This document shows positions 1-7,886 of a stretch of 44,548 nt of DNA, in pieces. The DNA comes from Thaumarchaeota archaeon 13_1_20CM_2_39_20. GTDB lineage: Archaea > Thermoproteota > Nitrososphaeria > Nitrososphaerales > Nitrosopumilaceae. The position numbers were made by a program, and so were the translations under genes. Location of the stretch: NCBI GenBank assembly GCA_001920395.1, contig MNJS01000032.1, forward strand, positions 1 to 44,548. The letters run 5' to 3'. Under the pieces are notes generated by a model. It was not told where the DNA came from. It was given only the letters and a program-made list of their open reading frames with translations, and searched no databases. Each line of letters begins with the position of its first letter. Positions within the stretch are counted from its first letter, which is position 1.

Positions 1-2
1 AA

Positions 3-356
3 ACTAAAAAGGGTTTCCAAGTAGGTGTCGTAGTAGCTGTGCCTCCCTTTCCATTCAATGATGACAGGACTTTTAGAAAATATTCTGAGGAGGCAACGAT
101 TCTTTTTAAAAAAGATAACCGAGAAGGAATACACTTGGGTGAGGTCAAGGCGTCAAACGGTGACTGGCATATTGCAGGCAAATCCGGGTACACTTTGGTC
201 GTAACTGGATCCGGTATGAACATGAAAGATGCAAGAGGACAAGCTTACAATAGGGTCGAGAATGTTATAATACCAAACATGTTCTTTAGGACGGATATTG
301 GGGAGAGATGGGTTATTGACAGTGACATGCTTTTATCATGGGGTTATCTCTACTAG
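3..356 (+). CDS. purD: Phosphoribosylamine-glycine ligase, C-terminal end (partial)
   Basis: The reading frame enters from the left edge of the window, so only about the last 117 residues are present. They resemble the C-terminal domain of GAR synthetase (PurD), which catalyses the ATP-dependent joining of 5-phosphoribosylamine and glycine in purine synthesis in the cytoplasm. Visible family features are a VGVVVAVPPFP strand, a HLGEV segment, a GYTLVVTGSG segment corresponding to the family's GRVL.VTA.G, an AY..V helix, and a terminal RTDIGERW that matches the family's R.DIG..A ending. The GTG at position 39 is internal and is not a start. The call is by eye on a fragment; another ATP-grasp enzyme with the same tail is the main alternative. 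Confidence 0.72.
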   Translation, partial: TKKGFQVGVVVAVPPFPFNDDRTFRKYSEEATILFKKDNREGIHLGEVKASNGDWHIAGKSGYTLVVTGSGMNMKDARGQAYNRVENVIIPNMFFRTDIGERWVIDSDMLLSWGYLY

Positions 357-423
357 AATTTCATTAACTGGTTATACTATGAAGGGCACAAGTGAAAACA
401 AGTACAGACAAAAAGTCTTTTGA

Positions 424-549
424 TTAAGAAAGAATACTGGCAGAAACGAACGCCAGTTTGAGCAAAACCTTTCCAGTACAGATATCCTGCCCAATTGTGA
501 TTCCATCAGCATTCTTGAGAATCCCTCGGACCAGCTTCTGTTTTGTCAT
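424..549 (-). CDS. Small hypothetical protein, 41 aa
   Basis: A short ATG-initiated frame diverges from the PPOX-type gene. The product begins MTKQKLVRGILKNADG, has an IGQDICTGK segment and ends in a hydrophobic stretch. No family is recognised. It is supported mainly by an AT-rich TATA-like stretch about 20 nt before its ATG, shared with the divergent gene, and by the protein-like composition. A longer reading in the same frame overlaps the neighbour antisense and is not favoured. It could be chance. Confidence 0.33.
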   Translation of the reverse strand: MTKQKLVRGILKNADGITIGQDICTGKVLLKLAFVSASILS

Positions 550-560
550 AAACCGCCTAA

Positions 561-571
561 CTTTAATAATT
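561..571. promoter_or_regulatory. Possible bidirectional TATA region
   Basis: The stretch TTTAATAATTT lies about 24 nt before the ATG at 590 on the plus strand and about 17 nt before the ATG at 549 on the minus strand. It is nearly symmetrical, so it could seat TBP in either direction. Leaderless transcription at 590 fits well; the minus-strand spacing is short. Confidence 0.35.
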
Positions 572-589
572 TGGTACCGTGAAGAAAAC

Positions 590-997
590 ATGCAGGTTAA
601 CCGAGAGATTGATGACTTTGTAATACAACTGCTGACAGGAAAGAACTTTGCATTCGTTGCCACTCTTATGAAAGATGGCTCGCCACATATTACCCCGACA
701 TGGATTGATTTTGACGGAAAATCAATTCTAATAAATACAGCAGAAGGTAGGATAAAACAAAAAAACGTATCAAGAGATCCACATGTGGCCATCTCAATTA
801 TTGATCAGAATAATCCATACAACATGGTGACCATAAGAGGGAAAGTGATTGAACAGACATCCAATGGTGCGGACGACCACATTGACAAGCTGGCAAAAAG
901 ATATCTTGGAGTTGACAAGTATCCATTTCGCTCGCAAAATGAGAAAAGAGTTATTCTCAAAGTTCAACCAGAAAAAGTGTTTTACGTGAAACCCTGA
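590..997 (+). CDS. Pyridoxamine 5'-phosphate oxidase-family (PPOX) flavin/F420-binding protein
   Basis: This 135-residue protein has the split-barrel layout of PPOX-class FMN or F420 binding proteins. There is an N-terminal helix (MQVNREIDDFVIQLL), then FAFVATLMKDGSPHITPTW, the usual first strand pair, then a VSRDPHVAISI segment and a VTIRGKV strand. The end, VILKVQPEKVFYVKP, is typical of the short F420-dependent subgroup. Such proteins reduce or oxidise small substrates using bound flavin or F420; the substrate cannot be told here. The ATG at 590 was preferred to an upstream ATG at 458 because the first 44 residues of the longer reading look random and a TATA-like box sits about 24 nt before 590. 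Confidence 0.8.
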   Translation: MQVNREIDDFVIQLLTGKNFAFVATLMKDGSPHITPTWIDFDGKSILINTAEGRIKQKNVSRDPHVAISIIDQNNPYNMVTIRGKVIEQTSNGADDHIDKLAKRYLGVDKYPFRSQNEKRVILKVQPEKVFYVKP

Positions 998-1047
998 ATT
1001 TGAGAAAAAGTAAAAATAGAACATTTTTTAATAATTGATGTCATTAA

Positions 1048-1206
1048 TTGCCTATACCAGAAAAGTGCCCTATCTGCAGAAAAAAATTCACCGAACATTC
1101 AGAACTGCAAAATAAAATTTGCAAAATCATTACAATAAAGGAATTTGCCGCCTACTGCCCTGGTTTTGACATTCAATTCAGGCCTTCATTTGAACTTGAT
1201 CATTAA
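1048..1206 (+). CDS. CPxC zinc-ribbon microprotein, copy 1 (52 aa)
   Basis: A TTG-initiated 52-residue frame. It contains CPICRKKFTEHSE near the N-terminus, a central CKIITIKEFAAYCPGF and a short tail ending FELDH. The four cysteines (about residues 7, 10, 25 and 37) suggest a small zinc-binding fold. A stop codon directly precedes the TTG, so no longer start exists. A near-identical paralogue lies at 35749-35904, and both share the promoter core TTTTAATAATTGATG at a similar distance. Conservation of the protein over about 50 residues between two loci strongly supports it as a real gene. The function is unknown; nucleic-acid or protein binding is a guess. Confidence 0.75.
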   Translation: MPIPEKCPICRKKFTEHSELQNKICKIITIKEFAAYCPGFDIQFRPSFELDH

Positions 1207-1307
1207 CTTGAATGATTCAATCACATACCCAAAAACAGCCCAAGACCATTGGAAGGATATCATATGTCTTATAAGACGTAATCGCACATTATACCACAGA
1301 GGAAAAG

Positions 1308-2861
1308 TTGCAGGAAGATAAAGGGATTAACATTGATAGAATTCTGCTTGAGCATTTTGAGCGAGAGATATGGAGTACGGTTCCTCACTTAGAAAAACCA
1401 GAAGCAAAGGTTGTTAATGCAACACCGCTAGTTGATATTACTGAAGATTTGAGGGAATGTGCAAGAAAAGAGTACGGCCTGAACCTTGCTGATTTAGATC
1501 TGCAAGTTTTCGGCAAGTTTGATTCTAACTTGCTAGCAGGCTCGATAAAAGTAAGGCCGGCAGTCCATATAGTCCACGATGCTATTACCACAGGGAAGCT
1601 TAGACGCGGGCAGACGATATTTGAAGCAACCTCGGGTAACTTTGGAATAGCTCTTGGGCAGGTGGCAAAGCTTGGATTAGATGTCATTACCCTTGTATCA
1701 AGAAAGCTTCAGGAAGGAGTCTTTGAGGAGTTGAGAAACGAGAAAGTACGTACCATGAATCTTGATATGGACATCTGCCCTGCTCCGGGAATGAAGGACA
1801 ACCCGAATCTCTTGGCTGCCAAAGCAACAGCTGCAAATATTCGTTCACAGCTCTCTGAATTTGGGTTTGACCCTGCTATTTTTGATAGATCAAGCTCTGA
1901 GGTCGAAGCACTTCTTGCGAGTCAGGACATAATAAACTTGGCAAAGTTTCTTGCCAAGATCTACGGCGGTTTCTGTCCAGAACAGTACGACAACGAGCTG
2001 AATATCGAGGTACATAGAACTGTGACTGCCGCGGAACTCGACCAGCAATTGCGGGAACAAGGCCAATCGCTTGCCGAATTTCAAATTGTCTGCACCTTTG
2101 GTACAGGTGGCACCTCGGGTGGCCTGAGCAGATACTTGATGGAAAAATATGGCAAAAAGTCGCTACATGTAGTCTTTCCACTTGAGAATCAAGATGTTGC
2201 AGGAATAAGGACAAAAGACAAGGCGGCGGGTTTAAAGTTCTACGAGCCCCAGCGGTATGCGGGACAACATGAAGTAGATTTTTCACAGGCAAAACGTCTG
2301 CTAAAGCTTTTCGTAGAAAAAGGCCACGACATTGGGGAAAGCAGTGCTCTTGCGCTTTATGCGGTGATGCAGATGGCAAACTTTGGTCATGGAGGAAAGT
2401 TTGTCGTAATAATTGCTGATGGAATCCAAAAGTACAGAAAGAACATGGCAACGACAGAGAAGCAGAACCGTCTGCAGGTTAGCCTACAGGAAGCTGTCTC
2501 AGACATAGGCAACTATGACAGAGTTCTCTGGATTCACACACAGTATACTCCACGCAAGGAAGGAATAGAGCTAATTGCAAATTCGCTGGGCGTTGATCAA
2601 AGCAAGATCTCTGTTCCAAAGGCAAGAGATGTGGCGCAACTTCTGGCAACCCAAGAGATTCCAAAAGAATTAGATAGCGCATTGGGAGGAGGGGATGGCA
2701 GGTCATTGCTTGTTTGCATGATGGGAAATACTTCGCTTATGGTTGCCAAAGTACTTGCGGGCAAAGGAATTGTGGCTGAAAGTTTGAATGGCGGAATAAA
2801 CGCACTTTCTCAAGGGAAAGGAAAGCAAATTTCTGAATTGATACGATTAGCTACCGAATAA
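1308..2861 (+). CDS. PLP-dependent cysteine synthase-like enzyme with C-terminal rhodanese-like domain
   Basis: The 517-residue protein starts with a fold-type II PLP domain of the cysteine synthase/threonine synthase kind. GSIKVRPA (about residues 78-85) carries the Schiff-base lysine. EATSGNFGIALG follows as the substrate loop and GTGGTSGG (about 265-272) as the phosphate-binding loop. After about residue 385 comes a separate domain whose LLVCMMGNTSLMVAK and LNGGINAL pattern resembles a rhodanese active-site loop with cysteine. The family typically makes cysteine from O-acetyl- or O-phosphoserine; here the sulfur may come via a persulfide on the added domain, which is inference. The start is TTG at 1308, preceded by GAGG; an in-frame stop at 1272 leaves no upstream ATG, GTG or TTG. 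It sits alone, with no operon partner. Confidence 0.75.
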   Translation: MQEDKGINIDRILLEHFEREIWSTVPHLEKPEAKVVNATPLVDITEDLRECARKEYGLNLADLDLQVFGKFDSNLLAGSIKVRPAVHIVHDAITTGKLRRGQTIFEATSGNFGIALGQVAKLGLDVITLVSRKLQEGVFEELRNEKVRTMNLDMDICPAPGMKDNPNLLAAKATAANIRSQLSEFGFDPAIFDRSSSEVEALLASQDIINLAKFLAKIYGGFCPEQYDNELNIEVHRTVTAAELDQQLREQGQSLAEFQIVCTFGTGGTSGGLSRYLMEKYGKKSLHVVFPLENQDVAGIRTKDKAAGLKFYEPQRYAGQHEVDFSQAKRLLKLFVEKGHDIGESSALALYAVMQMANFGHGGKFVVIIADGIQKYRKNMATTEKQNRLQVSLQEAVSDIGNYDRVLWIHTQYTPRKEGIELIANSLGVDQSKISVPKARDVAQLLATQEIPKELDSALGGGDGRSLLVCMMGNTSLMVAKVLAGKGIVAESLNGGINALSQGKGKQISELIRLATE

Positions 2862-2884
2862 TAGGTATCTAGTAAGACTCGGAC

Positions 2885-2908
2885 TGACTGTCAGTTCAAA
2901 AGCCATCG
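2885..2908 (+). repeat. 24-nt direct repeat B, copy 1
   Basis: TGACTGTCAGTTCAAAAGCC followed by ATCG recurs at 4312-4335 with one mismatch. The two copies bracket the AHSA1 and winged-helix genes. Just downstream, at about 2919, is a half-copy of the stem-loop repeat family seen elsewhere in the window. It has a T-arm-like GTTCAAA core, but no tRNA can be folded around it. Confidence 0.6.
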
Positions 2909-2976
2909 AGTACGGGTATTACAGGACTTGTGTGTCATAATGGTACTAAAATAGAACTCACCAGTCTATATAACAA

Positions 2977-3444
2977 ATGGAATTAAACATCACCAGAATT
3001 TTTGATGCTCAGCGTGATCGTGTGTGGAATGCTTGGACCGATCCAGCGATATTTATGAAATGGTGGGGTCCCAAATACTTTAGTTGCCCTTTAGCCAATC
3101 TTGATCTCAGAATAGGAGGCAAATATCTCGTAGCTATGCGTGGTCCAGACGGCAAGGATTTCTACAGTACCGGTACTTATCGTGAAATAGTTCCGCTGGA
3201 AAAAATTGCAGTAACTGATAGTTTTGCGGACGAAAAAGGAAATGCAGTTCCAGCTTCTTACTACGGAATGGGCGAAACCTTCCCGCGAGAAATGAAAGTT
3301 ACGATTACTTTTGAAGATCATGACGGCAAGACAAAAATGACTTTGAATTATCCTACTACAGAAGGAATAGACACAACAATGCTAGATAACATGAAGCAAG
3401 GATGGAACCAATCTTTTGACAAACTAGCAGAAAGTCTGAAATGA
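2977..3444 (+). CDS. AHSA1/SRPBCC-domain protein
   Basis: This 155-residue protein matches the activator of Hsp90 ATPase homologue 1-like branch of the SRPBCC fold. RIFDAQRDRVWNAWTDPA opens the domain, followed by the hallmark KWWGPK. A LRIGGKYLVAMRGPDGK segment, the tetrad-like FPREMKVTITFEDHDGKTKMTL and the C-terminal helix MKQGWNQSFDKLAESLK complete it. The fold encloses a hydrophobic cavity that binds small lipophilic ligands; the ligand is unknown. The full domain is present from residue 1. No SD is visible, and ACTAAAATA about 29 nt upstream may be its TATA element. It stands between two copies of the 24-nt repeat B. Confidence 0.85.
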   Translation: MELNITRIFDAQRDRVWNAWTDPAIFMKWWGPKYFSCPLANLDLRIGGKYLVAMRGPDGKDFYSTGTYREIVPLEKIAVTDSFADEKGNAVPASYYGMGETFPREMKVTITFEDHDGKTKMTLNYPTTEGIDTTMLDNMKQGWNQSFDKLAESLK

Positions 3445-3514
3445 TAGGTCTTTGAAAATAAAAAAATGAGGCTGAAGCGCTAAAACTTTCTGATGAGAAT
3501 CACCGGGTTCGAAT

Positions 3515-3551
3515 CTTACAGGACTCAAACCTTGGGCTTAAAGCTTGCAAG
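3515..3551 (+). repeat. Stem-loop repeat A, copy 1 (degenerate)
   Basis: CTTACAGGACTCAAACCTTG plus GGCTTAAAGCTTGCAAG, in the convergent gap between the AHSA1 gene and the winged-helix gene. It shares the order arm, ACTCAA, CC, TTGGGCT, arm with copies at 40837 and 18339. The outer arms here pair imperfectly. Confidence 0.55.
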
Positions 3552-3569
3552 AGGCTACATTTGCTCCTA

Positions 3570-4169
3570 TTAATCTCCATTAGTTAGTTTTACCTTGTTC
3601 GAACCACTTTTTTCAATATGTTTTACTAGGCGTCTTATCATCTCTCGTTCGTTTTGGGAATGCTTAATTTTCCTAATAATTTTTTCTTCTAGAGTAGAAC
3701 CTGGCCTGTCACCCACCATCTTGAAAAAAATATGAGGACTGTCCTTACTGATTTTTGCTCTGACTGATATATCATTTTTTACTATGTTAACCTCGAGTTT
3801 CTCAAACAGCGCAACATATTTTGTTACCAGTTTTCGATTTTTCATTAGGGTATGACCAACTGGAAACAAGAGATAATCTCGTAATAATGAATGTACTTTT
3901 CGATATGTCAAAGTTTTAGATAACTTGGATTCATCAACAATATCAGGGATAGTTTTTGGTCTTGCTGCCGCCTCAAGAATTTTATCCTTGTCCTCATCGT
4001 GATAGGAGCGCAAAATCATAATTAGCATTGATTTGTCCGTTATCGTAACCCATATAGGATCATCAATAGTCTTCCCCATAACATACGGATACGTGATTGG
4101 TATATCGGGGTTTTGATAAAATTCACTTCGTGCCGTGTTATCTACTGCTAAACACCACATCAAATTCAT
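3570..4169 (-). CDS. Winged-helix transcriptional regulator
   Basis: A 199-residue protein with an ArsR-like winged-helix domain at about residues 44-105. It has an SYHDEDKDKILEAAARP helix, a PKTIPDIVDESKLSKTLTYRKVHSLL helix-turn-helix and a DYLLFPVGHTLMKNRKLVTKY wing. The remainder (about 110-199) begins with further strands and ends in a basic coiled segment (EEKIIRKIKHSQNEREMIRR) of unknown role. A domain of this kind binds DNA near its own promoter in many archaea. The ATG at 4169 gives the longest reading; an ATG at 4079 (MGKTIDDPI) has a TATA-like GATATACC about 25 nt upstream and may be the real start, giving 169 residues. It diverges from the CDGSH gene. Confidence 0.7.
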   Translation of the reverse strand: MNLMWCLAVDNTARSEFYQNPDIPITYPYVMGKTIDDPIWVTITDKSMLIMILRSYHDEDKDKILEAAARPKTIPDIVDESKLSKTLTYRKVHSLLRDYLLFPVGHTLMKNRKLVTKYVALFEKLEVNIVKNDISVRAKISKDSPHIFFKMVGDRPGSTLEEKIIRKIKHSQNEREMIRRLVKHIEKSGSNKVKLTNGD

Positions 4170-4311
4170 CCTAAAGAAGGTTAGAAAAATTGAATAGAAT
4201 TTATTGGAAATACCTGAAAATAAAAAAGTTGGAAAGGAGTTTGTAGCTACTCCTATAGCTTACTGCACATTTTGTATCAAATTTTCTTCACAAAATCTCT
4301 TGGACTCGTAT

Positions 4312-4335
4312 TGACTGTCCGTTCAAAAGCCATCG
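4312..4335 (+). repeat. 24-nt direct repeat B, copy 2
   Basis: This is the second copy of the 2885-2908 repeat (23 of 24 identical). Here it also sits in a hairpin: GTCCG at 4317-4321 can pair with CGGAC at 4334-4338, and a flanking GACTCG at 4303-4308 with CGAGTC at 4339-4344. It lies in the divergent region between the winged-helix gene and the CDGSH gene. Confidence 0.6.
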
Positions 4336-4421
4336 GACTCGAGTCTAGGAAATCTAGTGTTGAAAATCTAAATCTGATACAGAGAATTATTATAGCTTGT
4401 TTTCCATAAAGATATGATTCC

Positions 4422-5114
4422 ATGAGCAATTCTAAAGAAAAAAAGATTGTAATAAGTAATAATGGTCCATGTGTAGTTTCAGGAGATATTCCTCTTACAG
4501 TTGAAGTAATTACAAGCAACAAAGATGGCTTTTCGTGGGATTGGAAACAAGGCAAAAAATTTGAAACAAAACCAGAGTATTATCTATGTCGTTGTGGCCG
4601 TTCAGAAAATAAGCCGTTTTGTGATGGTACCCATACAAAGACACGTTTCAAGGGGAAAGAAACCGCATCCAAAGAACCATATGCCAAACAAGCCCAAACC
4701 ATGGATGGGCCTACACTACAACTAAGTGATGCCGAGAATCTTTGTGCTTTTGCGCGCTTTTGTGACCCCGAAGGTAAGATTTGGAGTCTAATTGAAAAGA
4801 CAGCTGATCCCAAAATTCGTGATCTGGTTATACGCGAAGCTATGCATTGTCCATCTGGCAGACTAACCATACATGACAAGACTGGCAAAGAGATTGAACA
4901 CAAGTTGCCACCATCTGTTGCTATAATTGAAGATCCCCCAATGAAATGCAGCGGCCCGCTTTGGGTGCGCGGAGGGATAACAATCGAGTCTGGTGATGGT
5001 ACACGTTATGAAACACGTAATCGTGTAACACTTTGCCGCTGTGGTGCTTCACAGAACAAACCATTTTGCGATGGAAGTCATGCTAGTATCAAGTTCAATG
5101 ATGGGATGCTATAA
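4422..5114 (+). CDS. CDGSH iron-sulfur protein with two CDGSH domains and a central divergent Fe-S domain
   Basis: A 230-residue protein with two complete CDGSH motifs. The first has Cys56, Cys58, Cys67 and His71 (CRCGRSENKPFCDGTH), the second Cys205, Cys207, Cys216 and His220 (CRCGASQNKPFCDGSH). Each should hold a redox-active, pH-labile 2Fe-2S cluster with 3Cys-1His ligation. Between them, residues about 90-180 carry Cys108, Cys114 and Cys143 (in HCPSGRL) and a DPPMKCSGPLWVRGG segment, as in the Fer4_19-type domain often found beside CDGSH units. This suggests an electron-transfer or redox-sensing role in the cytoplasm. A TATA-like ATTATTATAG lies about 31 nt before the ATG, with no SD. It is a stand-alone gene. 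Confidence 0.88.
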   Translation: MSNSKEKKIVISNNGPCVVSGDIPLTVEVITSNKDGFSWDWKQGKKFETKPEYYLCRCGRSENKPFCDGTHTKTRFKGKETASKEPYAKQAQTMDGPTLQLSDAENLCAFARFCDPEGKIWSLIEKTADPKIRDLVIREAMHCPSGRLTIHDKTGKEIEHKLPPSVAIIEDPPMKCSGPLWVRGGITIESGDGTRYETRNRVTLCRCGASQNKPFCDGSHASIKFNDGML

Positions 5115-5138
5115 GATTCACCCTGACCAGCTCAAAAT

Positions 5139-5606
5139 CTATACTTTGTTTCCCTTGATTATTTCGTTATTGATAAAATCTTGAAACGCTGGATCAAACC
5201 ATTTCTCGGGTTTTATGGTCTTTCCCCAATATTCACTTATCGTCCCTTCAGAAAAAGCACTTTTCATCCATCGCAGCCATCCGGCCCATTCATTGTCGCT
5301 TAGCACCTTTCTCTGACGCATATGAAATGCATGGGCGCACGTGTACAGAACATAATATGCAAAATCCTGCTCTGGTGAGATGCTTGATTGATTCTTGTCA
5401 AGCACTTTGACTAGCTCTGGACGATGAACAAGCATTTCAGACATGGCATGTATCTTTTCATCCAAATCATTGAGGACGCTAGTTTCGATATCTACTGCAA
5501 TACTTTTCATTTCCTTCCTTGAGAAGTAGAAAATCACGAACAATGTTGCTATTATTCCAATTGCTCCTGCCAAGTTAATTAGCTCAGATATAGGCAGCTC
5601 AGCCAT
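5139..5606 (-). CDS. Membrane-anchored hypothetical protein
   Basis: The product has about 155 residues. A single hydrophobic segment (LINLAGAIGIIATLFVIFYF, about residues 9-28) is followed by KEMKS and a soluble helical domain rich in aromatic residues (FAYYVLYTCAHAFHMRQRK, EWAGWLRWMKSAFSEGTISEYW). The layout suggests an N-terminal anchor with the domain in the cytoplasm (positive charges follow the helix). A similar arrangement occurs in uncharacterised bacterial proteins, but I do not recognise the family. The ATG at 5606 was chosen over an in-frame TTG at 5612 because a TATA-like CTTATAATC lies 26-33 nt upstream, which places the TSS at the ATG. It converges on the CDGSH gene. Confidence 0.65.
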   Translation of the reverse strand: MAELPISELINLAGAIGIIATLFVIFYFSRKEMKSIAVDIETSVLNDLDEKIHAMSEMLVHRPELVKVLDKNQSSISPEQDFAYYVLYTCAHAFHMRQRKVLSDNEWAGWLRWMKSAFSEGTISEYWGKTIKPEKWFDPAFQDFINNEIIKGNKV

Positions 5607-5630
5607 GTTCAACTTGACAAGCTAGATATC

Positions 5631-5640
5631 GATTATAAGG
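5631..5640 (-). promoter_or_regulatory. TATA-like box for the gene at 5139-5606
   Basis: CCTTATAATC on the minus strand is centred about 29 nt before the ATG at 5606. With no SD sequence present, it fits leaderless transcription and decides the start. Confidence 0.5.
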
Positions 5641-5737
5641 TTTCTTGGTGAATACATCTTGTAGTTCCTGCTAATTGCCGTGTCCATGACTGTCAATAAT
5701 TAAATACGAAAGCCCAAGTATCTAGCTAAGAGAAAAA

Positions 5738-6802
5738 ATGGTGATTCAGGTTCATGGATATGCAGCACAGCAAGCCAAAGCAGGCCTTGCACCATATTCC
5801 TTTGAAAGACGTGAGCCTGGACCTTTTGACGTTGCAATAGATATTAGTTACTGCGGGATCTGCCACACCGACATACATCAAGTAGGTGATGAGTGGGGAG
5901 GATCAACATTTCCAATGGTCCCAGGACACGAGATCACAGGCATTGTCTCGCAGGTTGGACCAAAAGTAACTCGGTACAAGGTAGGTGACAGGGTGGGCGT
6001 TGGATGTTTTGTTAATTCTTGTCGCAAGTGCGAGCCTTGTCGTAAGAACCTCGAGCAGTATTGCGTGGAGGGGATGACCACAACCTACAATGGAATTGAA
6101 AGAGATGGAAAAACTAGAACCCAAGGTGGATATTCAAACAAGATCGTTGTGGACGAAAACTATGTACTTAAAATCCCTGGCAATCTTCCTCTAGACAAAA
6201 CAGCACCGCTTCTGTGTGCTGGTATCACACTTTATTCTCCTCTGGTGCATTGGAAGGCAGGTCCTGGAAAGAAAGTTGCAATCATTGGTCTTGGCGGTAT
6301 AGGCCACATGGGAGTAAAGATTGCACATGCGCTTGGCGCAGAAGTTACAGTGCTTAGCCATTCGCTTAAAAAACAAGAGGACGGAAAAAAGCTTGGTGCC
6401 AATTACTTTTATGCTACATCTGATCCCAAAACCTTTGAGAAACTCAAAGGGTATTTTGATCTGATAATCAACACGGTTTCAGCCGAGCTTGATTGGAACC
6501 AGTACTTGGAGCTGCTTGCCCTTGATGGTGTAATGGTAGTGGTCGGAATTCCAGAAAAGCAAACACCTGTTGGTTCCTTTTCTCTGGTCGCTGGTCGTCG
6601 TAGTCTAGCAGGCTCTCTTATAGGCGGCATTAAAGAGACACAAGAGATGCTTGATTTTTGTAGCAAGAACAATATAACAAGCGAAGTCGAACTTGTACCA
6701 ATTCAAAGGGTAAACGAAGCTTACAAGCGGGTCGTTAATAGCGATGTTCGATACAGGTTCGTTATCGATATTAAATCAATTGAACAAAAGGAGTCCCATT
6801 GA
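5738..6802 (+). CDS. Zinc-dependent alcohol dehydrogenase (cinnamyl alcohol dehydrogenase-like)
   Basis: A 354-residue medium-chain dehydrogenase. The N-terminal GroES-like domain has the catalytic-zinc ligands Cys39 (SYCGICHTD), His64 (GHEITG) and probably Cys160 (LLCAGITLY). The structural zinc is held by Cys95, Cys98, Cys101 and Cys109. The Rossmann domain has GLGGIGHMG at about 184-192. The SHSLKK segment after the second strand resembles the YahK/CAD subgroup that prefers NADP(H). It should interconvert aldehydes and primary alcohols in the cytoplasm; the physiological substrate is not visible. The full family length is present. A TATA-like AATTAAATA sits about 31-39 nt before the ATG. 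There are no operon partners. Confidence 0.9.
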   Translation: MVIQVHGYAAQQAKAGLAPYSFERREPGPFDVAIDISYCGICHTDIHQVGDEWGGSTFPMVPGHEITGIVSQVGPKVTRYKVGDRVGVGCFVNSCRKCEPCRKNLEQYCVEGMTTTYNGIERDGKTRTQGGYSNKIVVDENYVLKIPGNLPLDKTAPLLCAGITLYSPLVHWKAGPGKKVAIIGLGGIGHMGVKIAHALGAEVTVLSHSLKKQEDGKKLGANYFYATSDPKTFEKLKGYFDLIINTVSAELDWNQYLELLALDGVMVVVGIPEKQTPVGSFSLVAGRRSLAGSLIGGIKETQEMLDFCSKNNITSEVELVPIQRVNEAYKRVVNSDVRYRFVIDIKSIEQKESH

Positions 6803-7024
6803 TGCATATGCTAGCGGTACTGGAATTGTATCATAATGGTAACTCGATCTTAACAGATTCAAACCTTCAAAAAGTATAATCGTAGTTATTGCTTAACTTC
6901 AGTATATAGAATGGCTTCTAAAATATCATACCTGATAATGAATATTTTCTTATCTTAAGCAACTATGAACAGCATGCAGGCGGATAGGCAAAATATTAGA
7001 TGGCAAACAGGATGAGAAGGTAAC

Positions 7025-7828
7025 ATGAGTAAGACATTTCTTGGAACCTCTGGGTGGTCATACGACGAATGGGTAGGTCCAGTGTATGGGACCAGAAATA
7101 CACCAAAACTCAAGTACTATTCTTCAGTTTTTAGTTCAGTTGAGATAGACTCAACCTTTTACGCTATTCCAAAAAAGGAGATGGTATCAGGCTGGATCAG
7201 AAACACTCCCGTTGGTTTTAGATTTTCAGCCAAGCTCCCTCAAATCATAACGCATAAAAAAAAACTTGAGCATGTCGAGTTTGATCTGATACAATTTTTG
7301 CAATTGATAAAACCATTATCGGATGCAGGCAAGCTTGGTGCTGTTCTAATACAGCTTGCGCCATCATTTACGGACAAATCGGAAAAGTCTTTGGAAGAAT
7401 TTTTTCAAATCCTGCCTAGCGATATATCATTTGCAGTAGAATTTAGAAATAAGAGATGGGAGAAAAAAGAAACGTACAAGCTACTTGAAAAATATAAAAT
7501 CTCATCTGTGATAACAGATTCTCCGCTTGAGCTAAACTTTGATACCACAACAGACTGGACATATATTAGATATCACGGCAGGGGCAAGAAGATTTGGTAT
7601 GATTACAAGTATTCTATACCAGAGATCTCAGAGTTTGCAAAAAAATTAGAAAAGATACAAGACAAGACGAAAATAGTTTATGGATACTTTAACAACCATT
7701 ATGGTGGAAACGCAGTAGAAAATGCCCTGCAGCTAATACAGGTATCATCTAGTCTTTCCTCACAACAGCTAGAATTGTTGAACCGGTTCAGGTTGAAAAA
7801 TGCCGAGCTTGATCCTTTTATGAACTAG
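7025..7828 (+). CDS. DUF72 (YecE-like) protein
   Basis: A 267-residue protein of the DUF72 family, a TIM-barrel-like fold of unknown activity. Diagnostic stretches are GTSGWSYDEWVGPVYG at the N-terminus, YYSSVFSSVEIDSTFY, FRFSAKLPQIITH, VLIQLAPSF, FAVEFRNKRW, and the C-terminal YGYFNNHYGGNAVENA. Charged and aromatic residues in these segments line the putative active site in solved members. The ATG at 7025 is preceded by GAGAAGG at a normal SD distance, one of the few clear ribosome-binding sites in the window. The intergenic stretch before it (6803-7024) holds only a degenerate half-copy of repeat A near 6849. Confidence 0.88.
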   Translation: MSKTFLGTSGWSYDEWVGPVYGTRNTPKLKYYSSVFSSVEIDSTFYAIPKKEMVSGWIRNTPVGFRFSAKLPQIITHKKKLEHVEFDLIQFLQLIKPLSDAGKLGAVLIQLAPSFTDKSEKSLEEFFQILPSDISFAVEFRNKRWEKKETYKLLEKYKISSVITDSPLELNFDTTTDWTYIRYHGRGKKIWYDYKYSIPEISEFAKKLEKIQDKTKIVYGYFNNHYGGNAVENALQLIQVSSSLSSQQLELLNRFRLKNAELDPFMN

Positions 7829-7886
7829 AGCATTTTACACCAGGATACGGCACGCTCTCATTTAGCCTACGGGTCTAGGAAAATTT

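Noticed and set aside
458-589. Upstream extension of the PPOX-type gene to the ATG at 458
   Set aside because: The added 44 residues do not resemble the family, and the TATA-like box lies just before the ATG at 590.
1876-2451. Long minus-strand frame (191 aa) inside the PLP enzyme gene
   Set aside because: It is antisense to a clearly conserved gene, has low-complexity Cys/His/Leu-rich text and no promoter.
3481-3545. tRNA-like segment with GGGTTCGAAT followed by paired bases
   Set aside because: A T-arm-like core is present, but no acceptor, D or anticodon arms can be arranged around it. The region is better explained as part of stem-loop repeat A.
4303-4344. Possible tRNA gene fragment or attachment site (GTTCAAAAGCC within nested inverted repeats)
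   Set aside because: No cloverleaf and no integrase gene in the window. I kept only the direct-repeat observation.
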